Source: Streptomyces sp. NBC_01237 | GTDB taxonomy: Bacteria; Actinomycetota; Actinomycetes; Streptomycetales; Streptomycetaceae | Assembly: GCF_035917275.1 (NCBI RefSeq) | Contig: NZ_CP108509.1 | Span: 1,054,001-1,118,000, forward strand | Reading direction: 5' to 3' | Length of the DNA stretch: 64,000 nucleotides | Shown here: positions 42,149 to 51,432 of the stretch, in pieces | How positions within the stretch are numbered: the first letter of the stretch is position 1 | How the letters are laid out: every line of letters starts with the position of its first letter | The notes under the pieces: generated by a model | The model's database searches: none | Seen by the model: the letters and a program-made list of their open reading frames with translations, nothing else | Told to the model about the DNA's origin: nothing | Translations under genes and position numbers: made by a program

Positions 42149-43813
42149 ATGAGCGGCAGGCGTGGGCGGAAGACCGGCGGGGCCTCGGACGGGGGCGACC
42201 GGGGGCAGAGTGCTCTGGAGTATCTGGGGCTGCTCACGGTCGTCGGTGCGGTGGTGGGCGGGGTGGTGGCGACGTCGCTCTCGGGGCAGTTGTCGGGCGG
42301 GTTGACGGACGCGGTGTGCCGGATCGCGCCGTCGGGAGGTTTCGCCGGTCATTGCGGCCCGGAGGCATCCGCCTCGGACGTGTCTGCGAACGCACAGGAT
42401 GACAACGTTGCCACTGTCGAAGGAAGCCATTCCGCGGGCCGGCTCCTGCCGGGCGAGAGACCGCTCCCCCAGCTGTTCGAGCCGGCCAAGTGCCTGCTGA
42501 GCGAGGACCAGACCAAGGACGCGGTCTCGGTGCAGATCCTGTTCCTCAAGCTGAACCACAGCGAGGAGCTCAAGGTGCAGCAGTGGTCCGACGGTACCGT
42601 CACCGTCGAGCGGATGAAGACGGACAGCGTCGGCGTCACCGCGAGCGTCTCCGCGGGCATCCCGGGTCTGCGGGACTGGGGCGGCAGCGCCTCCCTGAGC
42701 GGCAGCTTCGCCACGGGCAACGGGGTCGGCGGTCAGTGGGAGTTCGCCAACAACAGGAGCGGCGACTCCAACGCCGACCTCAAGGCGAATCTGGACGACG
42801 CCAAGGACTTCGTGGAAGCGCTCGGACAGTCGGACACCTGCGAGGCCATGGCGGGCACTCCCGTGTCGCCGATCAGCCAGGTGGGATGCAGCAACAACGC
42901 CATGCGCCAGATGCAGAAGGACGATCCGACGAAGATGCCGGACCTGGACATCTCCAAGACCACCACCGAACTGGCGGGCGGCGTGAGCTTCGGCCAGTCC
43001 TTCACCAGGAGCAAGAAGAAGGGCGGCGACGAGATCGGCAGCGTCTCCACCGACCTCGCCTCCGGATCGATGACCAACGATGTCGTCGTCCTGCGTTCGA
43101 GCACCGGCGAGGACGACACGGTCACCTTCGTCTACACCTTCTCCCTCACCGGAAAGACCGGAGTGGGCACAACCGCCGAGGGGAACCGGATGCAGCAGGT
43201 CTCCGTCACCTATGACGCCGACGACTACGACGCCCAGGAGAAGAGGGGCGAGCCCCACCGCCCGACGGACCTGGAGATCACCACCAGCACCGAGAAGGGC
43301 TCCAGCACCGGCACTTCGGCGGGCGGCGGCGTCAACGCGGGCCCCCTGACCATCGAGGTCAGCGGCGGGAAGGGCAACACCACGTCCGAGATCCACACGG
43401 AGACCGCGGCGGTCGGCCTCATCGACGGCCAGGACAGCGAGACCGTGGAGAACTGGCTGCGCGGACGAGGGAACCCGGCGGCGTCGGACGGGATGCCCAC
43501 CCCGTCCGACGCCGCCGCGCCGACCGATGAGGACACCGGCCCCCTGATGCGGCTCCTGCACGACCGGGCGGGCATATCCACCGTCGACTACAAGGCCGAC
43601 ACCGACTGGTGGAACGCCTCGCTCGGCATCGGCTTCGGCATCTCGGCCGGCCAGGTGTCCCTCGGCTTCAAACTCTTCGGGATCGACATCTCCCACGAAC
43701 ACCGGACCCAGACGGTCACCGGCGATCCCGTCTACGCCGGCGCCCCTTCCAGGGACGGCAACCGCCCCTGGAAGCCGTGGACGAACTGCACGAGGACCAC
43801 CCCCATCGCCTGA
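42149..43813 (+). CDS. Large secreted protein with class III (prepilin-like) signal
   Basis: A 554-residue protein I cannot assign to a named family. The N-terminus is a type IV prepilin-like leader. After an 18-residue basic stretch comes RG/QSALEYLGLLTVVGAVVGG, with Glu at +5 after the glycine as required by prepilin peptidase, followed by a single hydrophobic helix. The remaining 500 residues are hydrophilic, Ser/Thr/Gly/Asp-rich and look beta-rich, with cysteines at about 58, 71, 114 and beyond. No tad/flp pilus assembly genes lie in the window, so the peptidase would be encoded elsewhere. It may be a surface or pseudopilin-like adhesin. It is monocistronic, with a strong terminator following. 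Confidence 0.78.
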   Translation: MSGRRGRKTGGASDGGDRGQSALEYLGLLTVVGAVVGGVVATSLSGQLSGGLTDAVCRIAPSGGFAGHCGPEASASDVSANAQDDNVATVEGSHSAGRLLPGERPLPQLFEPAKCLLSEDQTKDAVSVQILFLKLNHSEELKVQQWSDGTVTVERMKTDSVGVTASVSAGIPGLRDWGGSASLSGSFATGNGVGGQWEFANNRSGDSNADLKANLDDAKDFVEALGQSDTCEAMAGTPVSPISQVGCSNNAMRQMQKDDPTKMPDLDISKTTTELAGGVSFGQSFTRSKKKGGDEIGSVSTDLASGSMTNDVVVLRSSTGEDDTVTFVYTFSLTGKTGVGTTAEGNRMQQVSVTYDADDYDAQEKRGEPHRPTDLEITTSTEKGSSTGTSAGGGVNAGPLTIEVSGGKGNTTSEIHTETAAVGLIDGQDSETVENWLRGRGNPAASDGMPTPSDAAAPTDEDTGPLMRLLHDRAGISTVDYKADTDWWNASLGIGFGISAGQVSLGFKLFGIDISHEHRTQTVTGDPVYAGAPSRDGNRPWKPWTNCTRTTPIA

Positions 43814-43901
43814 CCGAACGGCGACGGCCCTCGCCGGGTCCCACCGCCGGGTCGAGGGGTCGGCGGTGGCACCGGCCGACTCCACCGGAGGGGCACAGCG
43901 A

Positions 43902-43942
43902 CGTCCCCCGGCACCTGCGGGAACCGCACGTGCCGGGGGACG
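43902..43942. terminator. Bidirectional hairpin between convergent genes
   Basis: A 13-bp outer stem (CGTCCCCCGGCAC and complement) continues after one C/C mismatch into a 5-bp inner stem (TGCGG/CCGCA) with a GAA loop. It sits between the prepilin-like gene and the convergent peptide-binding lipoprotein gene. Confidence 0.8.
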
Positions 43943-43976
43943 GAACGCTGCCGACGACCCCGTCCGGACGTCCGGG

Positions 43977-45566
43977 CTACTCCGCGGTGCTCAGTTCCCA
44001 GAACCGGAAGACTGTCGAGGTGTCCAGGCAGTTCTGCAGTCCCCGGACGTTCTCGTGGGCGACCGCGTACTGCTTGCCCTGCCACAGCGGCAGGAGCGGC
44101 AGCTCCTGAGCCACGATGTCCTGCAGTTTCATGAACTCCTGCCGGGTGTTGGCGCGGTCGGTCATGGACGAGGTCTGCGGGATGATCCGCTTGATGATCT
44201 CGCCGTTCTCGTAGTTGTTCGACAGGACGTTGCCCTGGCCGAAGAACGGCTGGGTGAAGTTGTCGGGGTCGGGGTAGTCCGGCACCCAGCCCTTCACATA
44301 GACGCCGTACTTGCCGTCGGCGATGCCCTGCTCGTACTCGTCGTACGGGACGGACCTCATCCGGGCGTCGAAGAGTCCGCTCTCGTTCAACTGATCGGCG
44401 ATGGTCTGCAGTTCGTCGTCGGTGGCGGGTCCGTAGCGGCTCGGGGTGGACCAGAGCGTGAGTTTCACCTTGTCGGTGATGCCGGAGTCCCGCAGCACCT
44501 CCTTCGCCTTCTTCGGCTGCGGGCTGTCGCCGTAGGTGTCGAAGAAGGAGGTGCCATGGCCGGTGATCCCGACCGGGATGATCGAGTAGAGCGGCGTCGC
44601 CGTGGACTGGTAGACCTCGCTGACGAGCGAGTAGCGGTCGATGAGATAGGCCATGGCCTTGCGCACGGCGAGCTTGCCGACCACGGGGTCCGCGACGTTG
44701 AAGACCATGTGCTGGACTTCGGCGCTGCTCCCCTGGACCACGTCGATGCCGTCGGTCTCCGCGGTGGGCGAAGTGTCCAGCGCCGCTATCGCCTTGGCGG
44801 TGAGACCACGGTAGGCGATGTCGACGTCGCCCTTCTCCAGTGCTGATTTAAGGTCCTGCTGGTTGCCGCGGAAGAATTGGAGCGTCACACCGGAGTTCTT
44901 CACCTCGGCAGTTCCGTGGTAGCCGGAGTAGACGGAGAAGACGGCCTTCTCCTTGTCGATGGAGTCCAGCTTGTAGGGTCCGGAGCCAACCGTTTTGCCA
45001 TCCTTGAGCAGACTGTCCTTGGGATAAATCCGGCGGTCTACGATAGAACCGGCACCCGAGGCTATCTTGCTGGGAAATGTCGCATCGGGGACTTTGAGGC
45101 GGAAGACGACGGTCCTGTCGTCCGGTGTACTGATCGACGAGATGGTCGAGAGCAGTGGCGCCGGGCCCGCCGGGTCGTTGATTTTGATGGCCCGGTCGAA
45201 GGAATACTTGACGTCCGCCGATGTAAGGCTGTTGTCGTTGCTGAACTTCAACCCATCACGCAGGGTGCACGTATAGGTCTTGCTGCCGTCCGAGAACTTG
45301 CACTCCTCGGCGGCCTCCGGCACCGGGGCGGAAGCCCCTGGCGGGAAGCTCAGCAGGGACTGGAAGACGTTGTTGAACAGCAGCCATGACCCCGGGTCGT
45401 ACCCCGCCGCCGGATCGGTCGCGAGGATGTCGTCGGACATCCCGACGACCATCTTCTCTTTGGACTTGAATGTCCATATCTGATCCGTGGAGCCGCAACC
45501 CGTCAGCAACACCACTGCCAGTCCCCCGGCGATCAGGGGGCTCGACCGCTTCGTACGAACCTTCAC
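43977..45566 (-). CDS. Oligopeptide-binding lipoprotein (OppA/DppA-like), orphan
   Basis: A 529-residue SBP family 5 receptor. A lipobox ends the signal peptide (LAVVLLTGCGS). The family core is visible in LRDGLKFSNDNSLTSADVKY, the DPAGPAPLLSTISSI region, LAVRKAMAYLIDRY and KGWVPDYPDPDNF. It should bind peptides or nickel-type ligands outside the membrane. GTG 45566 is the start, with GAGG 8 bases upstream. No permease or ATPase gene is adjacent, so it is an orphan that must use a transporter elsewhere or act in signalling. Its codon usage is slightly less GC-rich than that of its neighbours. Confidence 0.9.
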   Translation of the reverse strand: MKVRTKRSSPLIAGGLAVVLLTGCGSTDQIWTFKSKEKMVVGMSDDILATDPAAGYDPGSWLLFNNVFQSLLSFPPGASAPVPEAAEECKFSDGSKTYTCTLRDGLKFSNDNSLTSADVKYSFDRAIKINDPAGPAPLLSTISSISTPDDRTVVFRLKVPDATFPSKIASGAGSIVDRRIYPKDSLLKDGKTVGSGPYKLDSIDKEKAVFSVYSGYHGTAEVKNSGVTLQFFRGNQQDLKSALEKGDVDIAYRGLTAKAIAALDTSPTAETDGIDVVQGSSAEVQHMVFNVADPVVGKLAVRKAMAYLIDRYSLVSEVYQSTATPLYSIIPVGITGHGTSFFDTYGDSPQPKKAKEVLRDSGITDKVKLTLWSTPSRYGPATDDELQTIADQLNESGLFDARMRSVPYDEYEQGIADGKYGVYVKGWVPDYPDPDNFTQPFFGQGNVLSNNYENGEIIKRIIPQTSSMTDRANTRQEFMKLQDIVAQELPLLPLWQGKQYAVAHENVRGLQNCLDTSTVFRFWELSTAE

Positions 45567-46316
45567 AGAACGTGCCTCATAAGCTCGGCCGGCCGTGTGG
45601 GTGTCCCCGGACAACCGGATCAGGTCAGGAAATACTGCGAATACCTCGACCGCCCAGCACTGTCAACCCGGCCGGTCTCGGCGGTAGGACCGACAGCCTG
45701 TCCGGACGCGCTGTTCACCTGAAATTCTGGCCATGGTGACTGGCTGCCAGATTTCCGGCCGGTGAACAAAGACAGACCATGATCGGTCCCGTGGTGCAGC
45801 TTGACAATCTAGTAGGAGACCGCGCCGCGCGGTGGCACATCATCAGACAAAAAATTCCCCTGGACTGCCCGTAATGTTGGCCTGGTTTGCCAGATATCAC
45901 ATCATGGTGGTCGAACCGGCCGAGCCGTCCGTCGCCCGGGACCGGCCGTTCGGTGAACAAGTCCGAGGAAGGTACGCGGGTCGCCGAGGCTGTGGTCCGG
46001 GCATCGCTCCCGGCATCAGTGCCGCCTCTCCGTCGGCCAACGGCGGCCGGCCACCGGGTCCGGACCGCCGGCACATGCCCGAGTCGCGCCGTCGAGGCCG
46101 AAATCCTCCGGACCATCCGCGGAGCACCAGAGCTCCCGGCATCTCCCGGCCTCCGTGAGCGGTGCCCCGTAGCCGCTCCGCGCGGCACAAGCGGCCCGGC
46201 ACGGCGACGGACGGCATCTGCGCACCGGCGCCCACGGCGTCGCGATGCCTGAGAGATGATGTCCGGTGCCCCGGTCCGGGGCGACGGAAGGCCAACTGCC
46301 CGGAGGGACGCACCGC
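45567..46316. other. 750-bp intergenic region, possibly degraded sequence
   Basis: This is the largest gene-free gap. The part at about 45720-45900 is less GC-rich, as expected for a promoter. From 45900 to 46250 no frame has both a start signal and good codon bias, although open stretches exist. It could be remnant coding sequence next to the immunity-like gene; I cannot identify it. Confidence 0.4.
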
Positions 46317-46937
46317 ATGATCTTCGACGTCGATGAGGAACACCCGCGACCGGACGAGGCGGGATCGCGGCGTGTCCGGGCCTCGCGCGAGGTCCTCGGG
46401 GACGTCGTACGGCGGCCTGAGGACCTGGCTGCGCTCTGCGACATCGGATTCCCGCAGAGTCCGTTCCGGATGGCCCCGCCGATCGTGGCCGAGGAGTGCG
46501 CCTTCGAGCTGTCCTCGGTGGTGTACCTCGGCGATGACGTGGAGATGGTCCGGTGCGACTTCGGGGATCTCCTCCTCTTCGGAGCCGTACAGGGCTGGTA
46601 TCTCTTCCTGCACCTGGGCGACGGAACGGTGTACGCCATCCCGGACGAGATCGCGGTCCTCCCCGGCGGGGACTTCCGCCCGGTGCACTCGGACCTGTCG
46701 TCGCTGCGGCGGCTGCTGGAGCTCCTGTACCGCCAGGAGTTGAGTGCCGAGAGGACGTACGACCCAAGGTCCACCGGCGCCCCGCACCGCGCGATGGAAC
46801 GCTTCACGGGCGAGATACGCGCGGAGTTCGGCGACGCCGACCCCGTCGCGCTCTCCACGGAGAGTCTCTGGCCCGCCTTCTTCCGCGATATCGAGGACGG
46901 CCTCTACTCCGCCTATTACAGCGGCCGGCGAAAGTAG
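46317..46937 (+). CDS. SUKH-family immunity-like protein (SUKH-4 type)
   Basis: A 206-residue soluble protein resembling SUKH-4 immunity proteins, which neutralise polymorphic toxins. The typical run of features is VRCDFGDLLLFGAVQGWYLF, HLGDGTVYAIPDE and a late helix LSSLRRLLELLYRQ. GGAGGG lies 9 bases before the ATG. No toxin with a recognisable domain lies next to it. The 750-bp upstream gap may once have held one, or the gene may be an orphan that protects against toxins of other strains, as is common for SUKH genes in actinomycetes. SUKH is broad, so other roles are possible. Confidence 0.65.
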   Translation: MIFDVDEEHPRPDEAGSRRVRASREVLGDVVRRPEDLAALCDIGFPQSPFRMAPPIVAEECAFELSSVVYLGDDVEMVRCDFGDLLLFGAVQGWYLFLHLGDGTVYAIPDEIAVLPGGDFRPVHSDLSSLRRLLELLYRQELSAERTYDPRSTGAPHRAMERFTGEIRAEFGDADPVALSTESLWPAFFRDIEDGLYSAYYSGRRK

Positions 46938-47095
46938 CGCGGCGCGTTCCCACCGCCGCCCGCCGCGGCCACGCCGGCGGTACGGGCGCGGAGTCGGCGG
47001 ACGTTGACGGCCGGTTGCTCGAACGGGCCGATATTTGGCTTGAGATGTGGCCCCGAGCGTGGTGACCCCGGCGCTCCACACACGTTGTAGTTGGT

Positions 47096-48283
47096 GTGCC
47101 GAACATTCCCTCTGTCTCATCCCATGCTCCCGCCGCACCGACAGTGAAGAGCGACCCGTTGCCGTTCCTCCTGTCGGCCCGGCAGGGAGCAGCCGCCCGC
47201 ACCCTTCTGGAGTACGTGGGTTCGCTGCCGCTGACCGGAGCCGACGCTCAGTTACTGGCCATGGTCATCGCCATCCGCGCCGCCCGGGGCGGGGTGGGCA
47301 ATCTGACCGGAGCGGACATCCGTTCCCTGCGACTGGGCGACGCCGAAGCCGCCCTCGGTGCGGTGACCGCTCTGGGATGGCAGCCACGGGGTGATCTGCT
47401 CCACGGCGATCCCGATACGCCCGTGGGCGTCGTCGTGCCCGATCTGGCCGGCGACACGGACCGCAGGCTCCCCTTCGGCAAGAACATGCGCTCACGGGTG
47501 TCGGGGTGGACGACCCGCGCCCTCGCCGCCAAGCCGGTGAAGAAGACCTCGCCCGCAACGCGCCTGGCCGCCCTGTACCTGGCCGCGCACAGCACGTCCG
47601 ACCGCTGCGGCGCCCTTCCGGCCGGGCTTCCCGCACACTGCCACGCCGCCCTTCCGGAACTGCTGGCCAAGGGCTTCGTGTCCGAACTCGACGGCGACAG
47701 CTACCTGCTGTCCCCCGTCGTACGCCACCTCTCGGGGCAGTACCCGCGCCCCGGCGACGAGGAGCGGGAAGAACGCGAGCAGCAGCCCAAGCCGCAGCCC
47801 GATGAACACGGTCTGGTGCCGGCCGAACGTCTGCGCTGGGAGGAGTGGAAGGCTCGGGCGAGCACCGCCTTGCGTCGCCATATCGACAACGTCCAGCGCT
47901 GTCCGCTGTGTTCGATCCCTGAATGGCGGGTGGCCGAGGCTTTCATCGGCAAGCCCATTCCCGCCCAGCGCAAGACGCACGCGCGTGCCGCCTACACCGC
48001 GTGGAAGGAGAACAATCCGGATCGGGGCCCCCGCGCCGCCGAGTTCGCCGCCGCCTTCCGCGCCGAGCATGGGCACGGCCCCTCCATCAGGCAGCTGTGC
48101 GAAGGAATGGGCTGGGGCAAGCAGCGCCGCGCCCTGCGGACGCACATCATCGACCGCCTCATCGCCAACGAGTGGCTGATCAACACCGAGCCGGTTCCCT
48201 GGACACTGCGTCCGGGGAAGGCCTTCCTGGACGGCACGTCGACCCCCGCCGCGGCCGACACGGCGCAAGGACAACCGACGTGA
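47096..48283 (+). CDS. Unknown protein with winged-helix-like C-terminus; TTA codon
   Basis: A 395-residue protein I do not recognise. The N-terminal 200 residues are predicted helical (FLLSARQGAAARTLLEYVG). A charged Glu/Gln-rich linker (about 220-245) follows. The C-terminal part contains a CPLC pair in VQRCPLCSIPEW and a helix-turn-helix-like segment (PSIRQLCEGMGWGKQRRALR, then IIDRLIANEWL). A regulator or DNA-binding role is possible. The start is set at GTG 47096 but no good ribosome-binding site precedes it; GTG 47144 is an alternative. Codon 53 is TTA (47252-47254), which would put it under bldA control with either start. It is followed by a hairpin terminator. Confidence 0.7.
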   Translation: MPNIPSVSSHAPAAPTVKSDPLPFLLSARQGAAARTLLEYVGSLPLTGADAQLLAMVIAIRAARGGVGNLTGADIRSLRLGDAEAALGAVTALGWQPRGDLLHGDPDTPVGVVVPDLAGDTDRRLPFGKNMRSRVSGWTTRALAAKPVKKTSPATRLAALYLAAHSTSDRCGALPAGLPAHCHAALPELLAKGFVSELDGDSYLLSPVVRHLSGQYPRPGDEEREEREQQPKPQPDEHGLVPAERLRWEEWKARASTALRRHIDNVQRCPLCSIPEWRVAEAFIGKPIPAQRKTHARAAYTAWKENNPDRGPRAAEFAAAFRAEHGHGPSIRQLCEGMGWGKQRRALRTHIIDRLIANEWLINTEPVPWTLRPGKAFLDGTSTPAAADTAQGQPT

Positions 48284-48308
48284 TTGAGCCCGGCCCGTTC
48301 GGCTCGAC

Positions 48309-48344
48309 GCCCGGTCGCAGCCGCTCGAACGGCTGCGACCGGGC
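48309..48344. terminator. Bidirectional terminator between convergent genes
   Basis: A perfect 15-bp stem (GCCCGGTCGCAGCCG and complement) with a 6-base CTCGAA loop, between the unknown TTA gene and the convergent PhzF-like gene. Confidence 0.82.
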
Positions 48345-48361
48345 CCCTCGGGGTCGGCCGC

Positions 48362-49189
48362 TCAGGCGAGCAGTGTCGCGTCGAGGACGGTGACCGCGTG
48401 TCCGTTGAGATGGACGCGGTCACCGTGTACGGAGGTCCTGACCAGCCCGGTGCGCGCGGACACCTGTAGGCCGGTGAGCCCGTCGCGGCCGGTCCGGGCC
48501 GACCAGTAGGGGGCCAGCGCGGTGTGGGCGCTGCCCGTGACCGGATCCTCCAGGATGCCCTCGGCGGGCGAGAAGAAGCGCGAGACGAAGTCGTACTCCA
48601 GGCCGGGCTCGGGCGCCGGGGCCGTGATGATGACGCCCCGCAGGTCCTCACGCCGGGTCACATCGGCCACCGCGTCGAGGTCGGGCGTCACGGCCCGGAC
48701 GGTGGCCTCGTCGGGCAGGACGGTCAGCAGGTCGCCGAGCGCACCGGTACGGAAAGCGGCCTCCGGTGTCACCCCCAGCGCCTCCGACAGACCGTCCGGC
48801 ACCGGGACCTCGGTGCCGGGCGCGGCCGGGAAGTCCAGGGTGATGCTGCCGTCCTCCTGCGCGTGCGCGGTGAGAATGCCGCTGCACCTGCTGCGGAACC
48901 GCAGCGTCCCGGTGACCCCGCGCTCCCGCCGCAGCGTGTGCGCCGTGGCCAATGTGGCATGGCCGCAGAGGTTGGTCTCGACGAGCGGGGCGAACCAGCG
49001 GATCTCCCAGTCGGCGTCCGCCCCCGCGGGGAGCGGCCGCGCGAACGCGGTCTCCGAGTGATTCAGCTCGGCGGCGACCCGCCGCATCCAGGCATCCTCG
49101 GGCCACTCCCCCGGATCGAGCAGGCACACGCCCGCAGGGTTGCCCGCGAAGGGCCGGTCGGTAAAGGCGTCAACGACGTGAATACGCAT
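48362..49189 (-). CDS. PhzF-family isomerase/epimerase-like protein
   Basis: A 275-residue PhzF-fold protein (diaminopimelate-epimerase-like double barrel). The family's catalytic glutamate is present in AAELNHSETAFARP and the substrate-binding loop in EDPVTGSAHTAL; CGHATLATAHTL is the third signature. PhzF isomerises a dihydro-anthranilate in phenazine synthesis, but no other phz genes are here, so the substrate is unknown. ATG 49189 is chosen since the family begins MRIHVVDAF; an upstream in-frame start lacks similarity. It stands alone between the terminator and the iron uptake operon. Confidence 0.88.
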   Translation of the reverse strand: MRIHVVDAFTDRPFAGNPAGVCLLDPGEWPEDAWMRRVAAELNHSETAFARPLPAGADADWEIRWFAPLVETNLCGHATLATAHTLRRERGVTGTLRFRSRCSGILTAHAQEDGSITLDFPAAPGTEVPVPDGLSEALGVTPEAAFRTGALGDLLTVLPDEATVRAVTPDLDAVADVTRREDLRGVIITAPAPEPGLEYDFVSRFFSPAEGILEDPVTGSAHTALAPYWSARTGRDGLTGLQVSARTGLVRTSVHGDRVHLNGHAVTVLDATLLA

Positions 49190-49331
49190 ACCGCGACCAT
49201 ACTGACGCCAATCACCGTCCATCCCAGTCCAATCCGAGGAAAGTGGACCGACTTCCAGTGCCGACCCCGATGGTCCCCCGCCCCCGTGCCCTGCGCGGGC
49301 GGGCCGGGAGTGCCGGTCGGAGCGCGTACCT

Positions 49332-51410
49332 CTACCGTGCCTCTCCCCGGCTCCGTACCAGCAGCCACAGGAAGTACGGAGTCCCGATGACCGCCGTGAG
49401 CAGTCCTGCCCCGAGCTGGGCCGGTGCGATCACCGTCCGGCCCACCACATCCGCCGTGCCCACCAGCACCGCGCCCAGCAGCACCGCCACCGGTACCACC
49501 CGCACATGCCGACGGCCCACCAGGGCGCGCGCGGCGTGCGGTGCCACCAGCCCGACGAAGGCGATGGTCCCGGCGGCGGCGACGGCCGCGGCGCTCAGCA
49601 GAACGCCCAGCGCCAGGAACCCGAGGCGCGCCCGGGACAGCCCCAGCCCCAGCAGCCTGGGGGTGTCCCCGTCGAGCGAGACGAGGTCGAGCTCGGTACG
49701 CCGTGCGACGGTCACGGCGACCGCCGCCACCAGGACGACGGCGAGCGGCAGCAGGTCGGGCAGCGTCCGCCCGTACGTCGAACCGGACAGCCAGGTCAGC
49801 GCCTTGGTGGCGTTGAACGGGTCGGTGAGGACGATGAGCAGGCTGATCAGGGCGGAGCTCGCGGTGGCGACACCCATGCCGACCAGGACCAGGCGGTTCT
49901 GCTGGAAGCCGCCGCGCGCGGACAGCCCGAAGACGAGTGCGGAGGCGAGGGCTGCGCCCGCGAAGGCCGCGGCGGCGAGGCCCGTCGGCCCGGCCGTGGG
50001 CACGGTCGTGACCAGTACCACCGCCCCCAGTGCGGCTCCGCCGGAGACGCCGATGACGCCCGGCTCGGCGAGCGGGTTCCGGGTCACGGCCTGGACCAGG
50101 GTGCCCGACAGCGCGAGGGCCGCACCCGCGAGGAGGGCGGCGAGCACCCGTGGCACCCGGGTGTCGAGGACGAAGGTGACGGCCCGGCCGGCCCTGCCCT
50201 GCGTCCAGTTCATGACGTCACCGAGCAGCAGCTTGGTGTCACCGAGAAGTACGGAGACGACGGCCAGCCCGATCAGGGCCGCCACCAGCGTCCCGGCCAC
50301 GGTCAGGAACACGGCCCTGCTGCGGATGCGCAACCGCTCGGGCGGGGCGGCGGCCCCGGTGTCCCGGCCCCTGGTCGCCAGCACCACCAGGAAGACGGCG
50401 CCGACGAGGCTCGTCACCACACCCGTCGGCACGGCCACCGCCGTGTCCGACGACACCAGTGTCCGCAGCACGACGTCCGAGCCGATCACCAGGGCCGCAC
50501 CGGCCAGTGCGGACAGCGTCACGCTCGTACGCACACGGGAGAAGCCGCGGTAGCGACGCGCCAACAGGCGTACGACGGCGGGGGCGCACAGTCCGACGAA
50601 GCCGATCGGACCGGCGAGGGTGACGGCGGCGGCGGACAGCAGCGCGGACAGCACGACCGTGGTCACGCGGGTGGCCCGCACCGGTACGCCCAGTCCGCGC
50701 GCGGCGTCGTCGCCGAGGGCCAGGGCGTCGACTCTGCGGGCGACCATCAGCAGCCCGGCCAGCCCGATGACGGCGAGCGGCACCATCCACAGCACACCGC
50801 CGAAACCGTTCTGCGCGATGCTGCCCTGGTTCCAGGCGTACAGCCCCTCCGTCTGTACGGGGAACAGCAGCAGCAGACCTTCGGTGACGGAGGTGAGACC
50901 GAGGGTCAGAGCGCTGCCCGCCAGAACCAGTCGCACGGTCCCGGCTCCCAGGCCGGACAGTCCCAGTACGACGGCCGCCGCCACCAGGCCGCCGACGAAG
51001 GCGACGCCGGAGGAGGCGAGCAGCGGAAGCGAGACACCGGTCACGGCGACCAGCCCGAGCGAGAGGTAGGAACCGGCGTTGACCGCGAGGGTGTCGGGTG
51101 CGGCGAGCACATTGCGGCTGACGGCCTGGAGAGCGGCGCCCGCCATGCCGAGCACCGCTCCGACGAGGAGTCCGGCGGCCATGCGCGGCAGGCGTGAGGC
51201 GATGACGACGGAGGCGTCCGCCGGGTCCGCCTGCCCGGTGAGCGCCTTCCACACCTCGGCGGGACCGACGGCGGAGGTGCCCTGTGCGATGTCGACGAGC
51301 GCGAGGGCGGCGACCAGCAGGACGAGCGTGGCCGTCACCGCGACCGCGCCGCCCTTCCGGGAAGCCGCGGCCGTGGTGGGGGCGGCGGGGGCGGTGGTGG
51401 TGACGGCCAT
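49332..51410 (-). CDS. Fused FecCD permease (FhuB-like) of second siderophore system
   Basis: A 692-residue membrane protein made of two complete FecCD permease domains in tandem (about 20-345 and 360-690), giving the whole import channel in one chain as in FhuB. Both halves show the same hallmarks: RLPRMAAGLLVGAVLGMAGA with QAVSRNVLAAPDTLAVNAGS, and RVPRVLAALLAGAALALSGT with QAVTRNPLAEPGVIGVSGGA. The coupling segments are LALGDDAARGLG and LDGDTPRLLGLG. It is the last gene of the ATPase / lipoprotein / permease operon, starting 22 bp after the lipoprotein gene. Confidence 0.94.
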   Translation of the reverse strand: MAVTTTAPAAPTTAAASRKGGAVAVTATLVLLVAALALVDIAQGTSAVGPAEVWKALTGQADPADASVVIASRLPRMAAGLLVGAVLGMAGAALQAVSRNVLAAPDTLAVNAGSYLSLGLVAVTGVSLPLLASSGVAFVGGLVAAAVVLGLSGLGAGTVRLVLAGSALTLGLTSVTEGLLLLFPVQTEGLYAWNQGSIAQNGFGGVLWMVPLAVIGLAGLLMVARRVDALALGDDAARGLGVPVRATRVTTVVLSALLSAAAVTLAGPIGFVGLCAPAVVRLLARRYRGFSRVRTSVTLSALAGAALVIGSDVVLRTLVSSDTAVAVPTGVVTSLVGAVFLVVLATRGRDTGAAAPPERLRIRSRAVFLTVAGTLVAALIGLAVVSVLLGDTKLLLGDVMNWTQGRAGRAVTFVLDTRVPRVLAALLAGAALALSGTLVQAVTRNPLAEPGVIGVSGGAALGAVVLVTTVPTAGPTGLAAAAFAGAALASALVFGLSARGGFQQNRLVLVGMGVATASSALISLLIVLTDPFNATKALTWLSGSTYGRTLPDLLPLAVVLVAAVAVTVARRTELDLVSLDGDTPRLLGLGLSRARLGFLALGVLLSAAAVAAAGTIAFVGLVAPHAARALVGRRHVRVVPVAVLLGAVLVGTADVVGRTVIAPAQLGAGLLTAVIGTPYFLWLLVRSRGEAR

Positions 51411-51432
51411 GATGTCTACGCGCGCTCCGTCA

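Noticed and set aside
41261..43885. A leftward open frame of 874 codons across the aldehyde dehydrogenase and prepilin-like genes
   Set aside because: It lies antisense to two well-supported genes, is rich in Arg/Gly/Ala/Val with no domain, and follows from the strong GC3 bias of the real genes.
48362..49189. A phenazine cluster because of the PhzF-like gene
   Set aside because: No other phenazine gene is nearby; lone PhzF-fold proteins are common.
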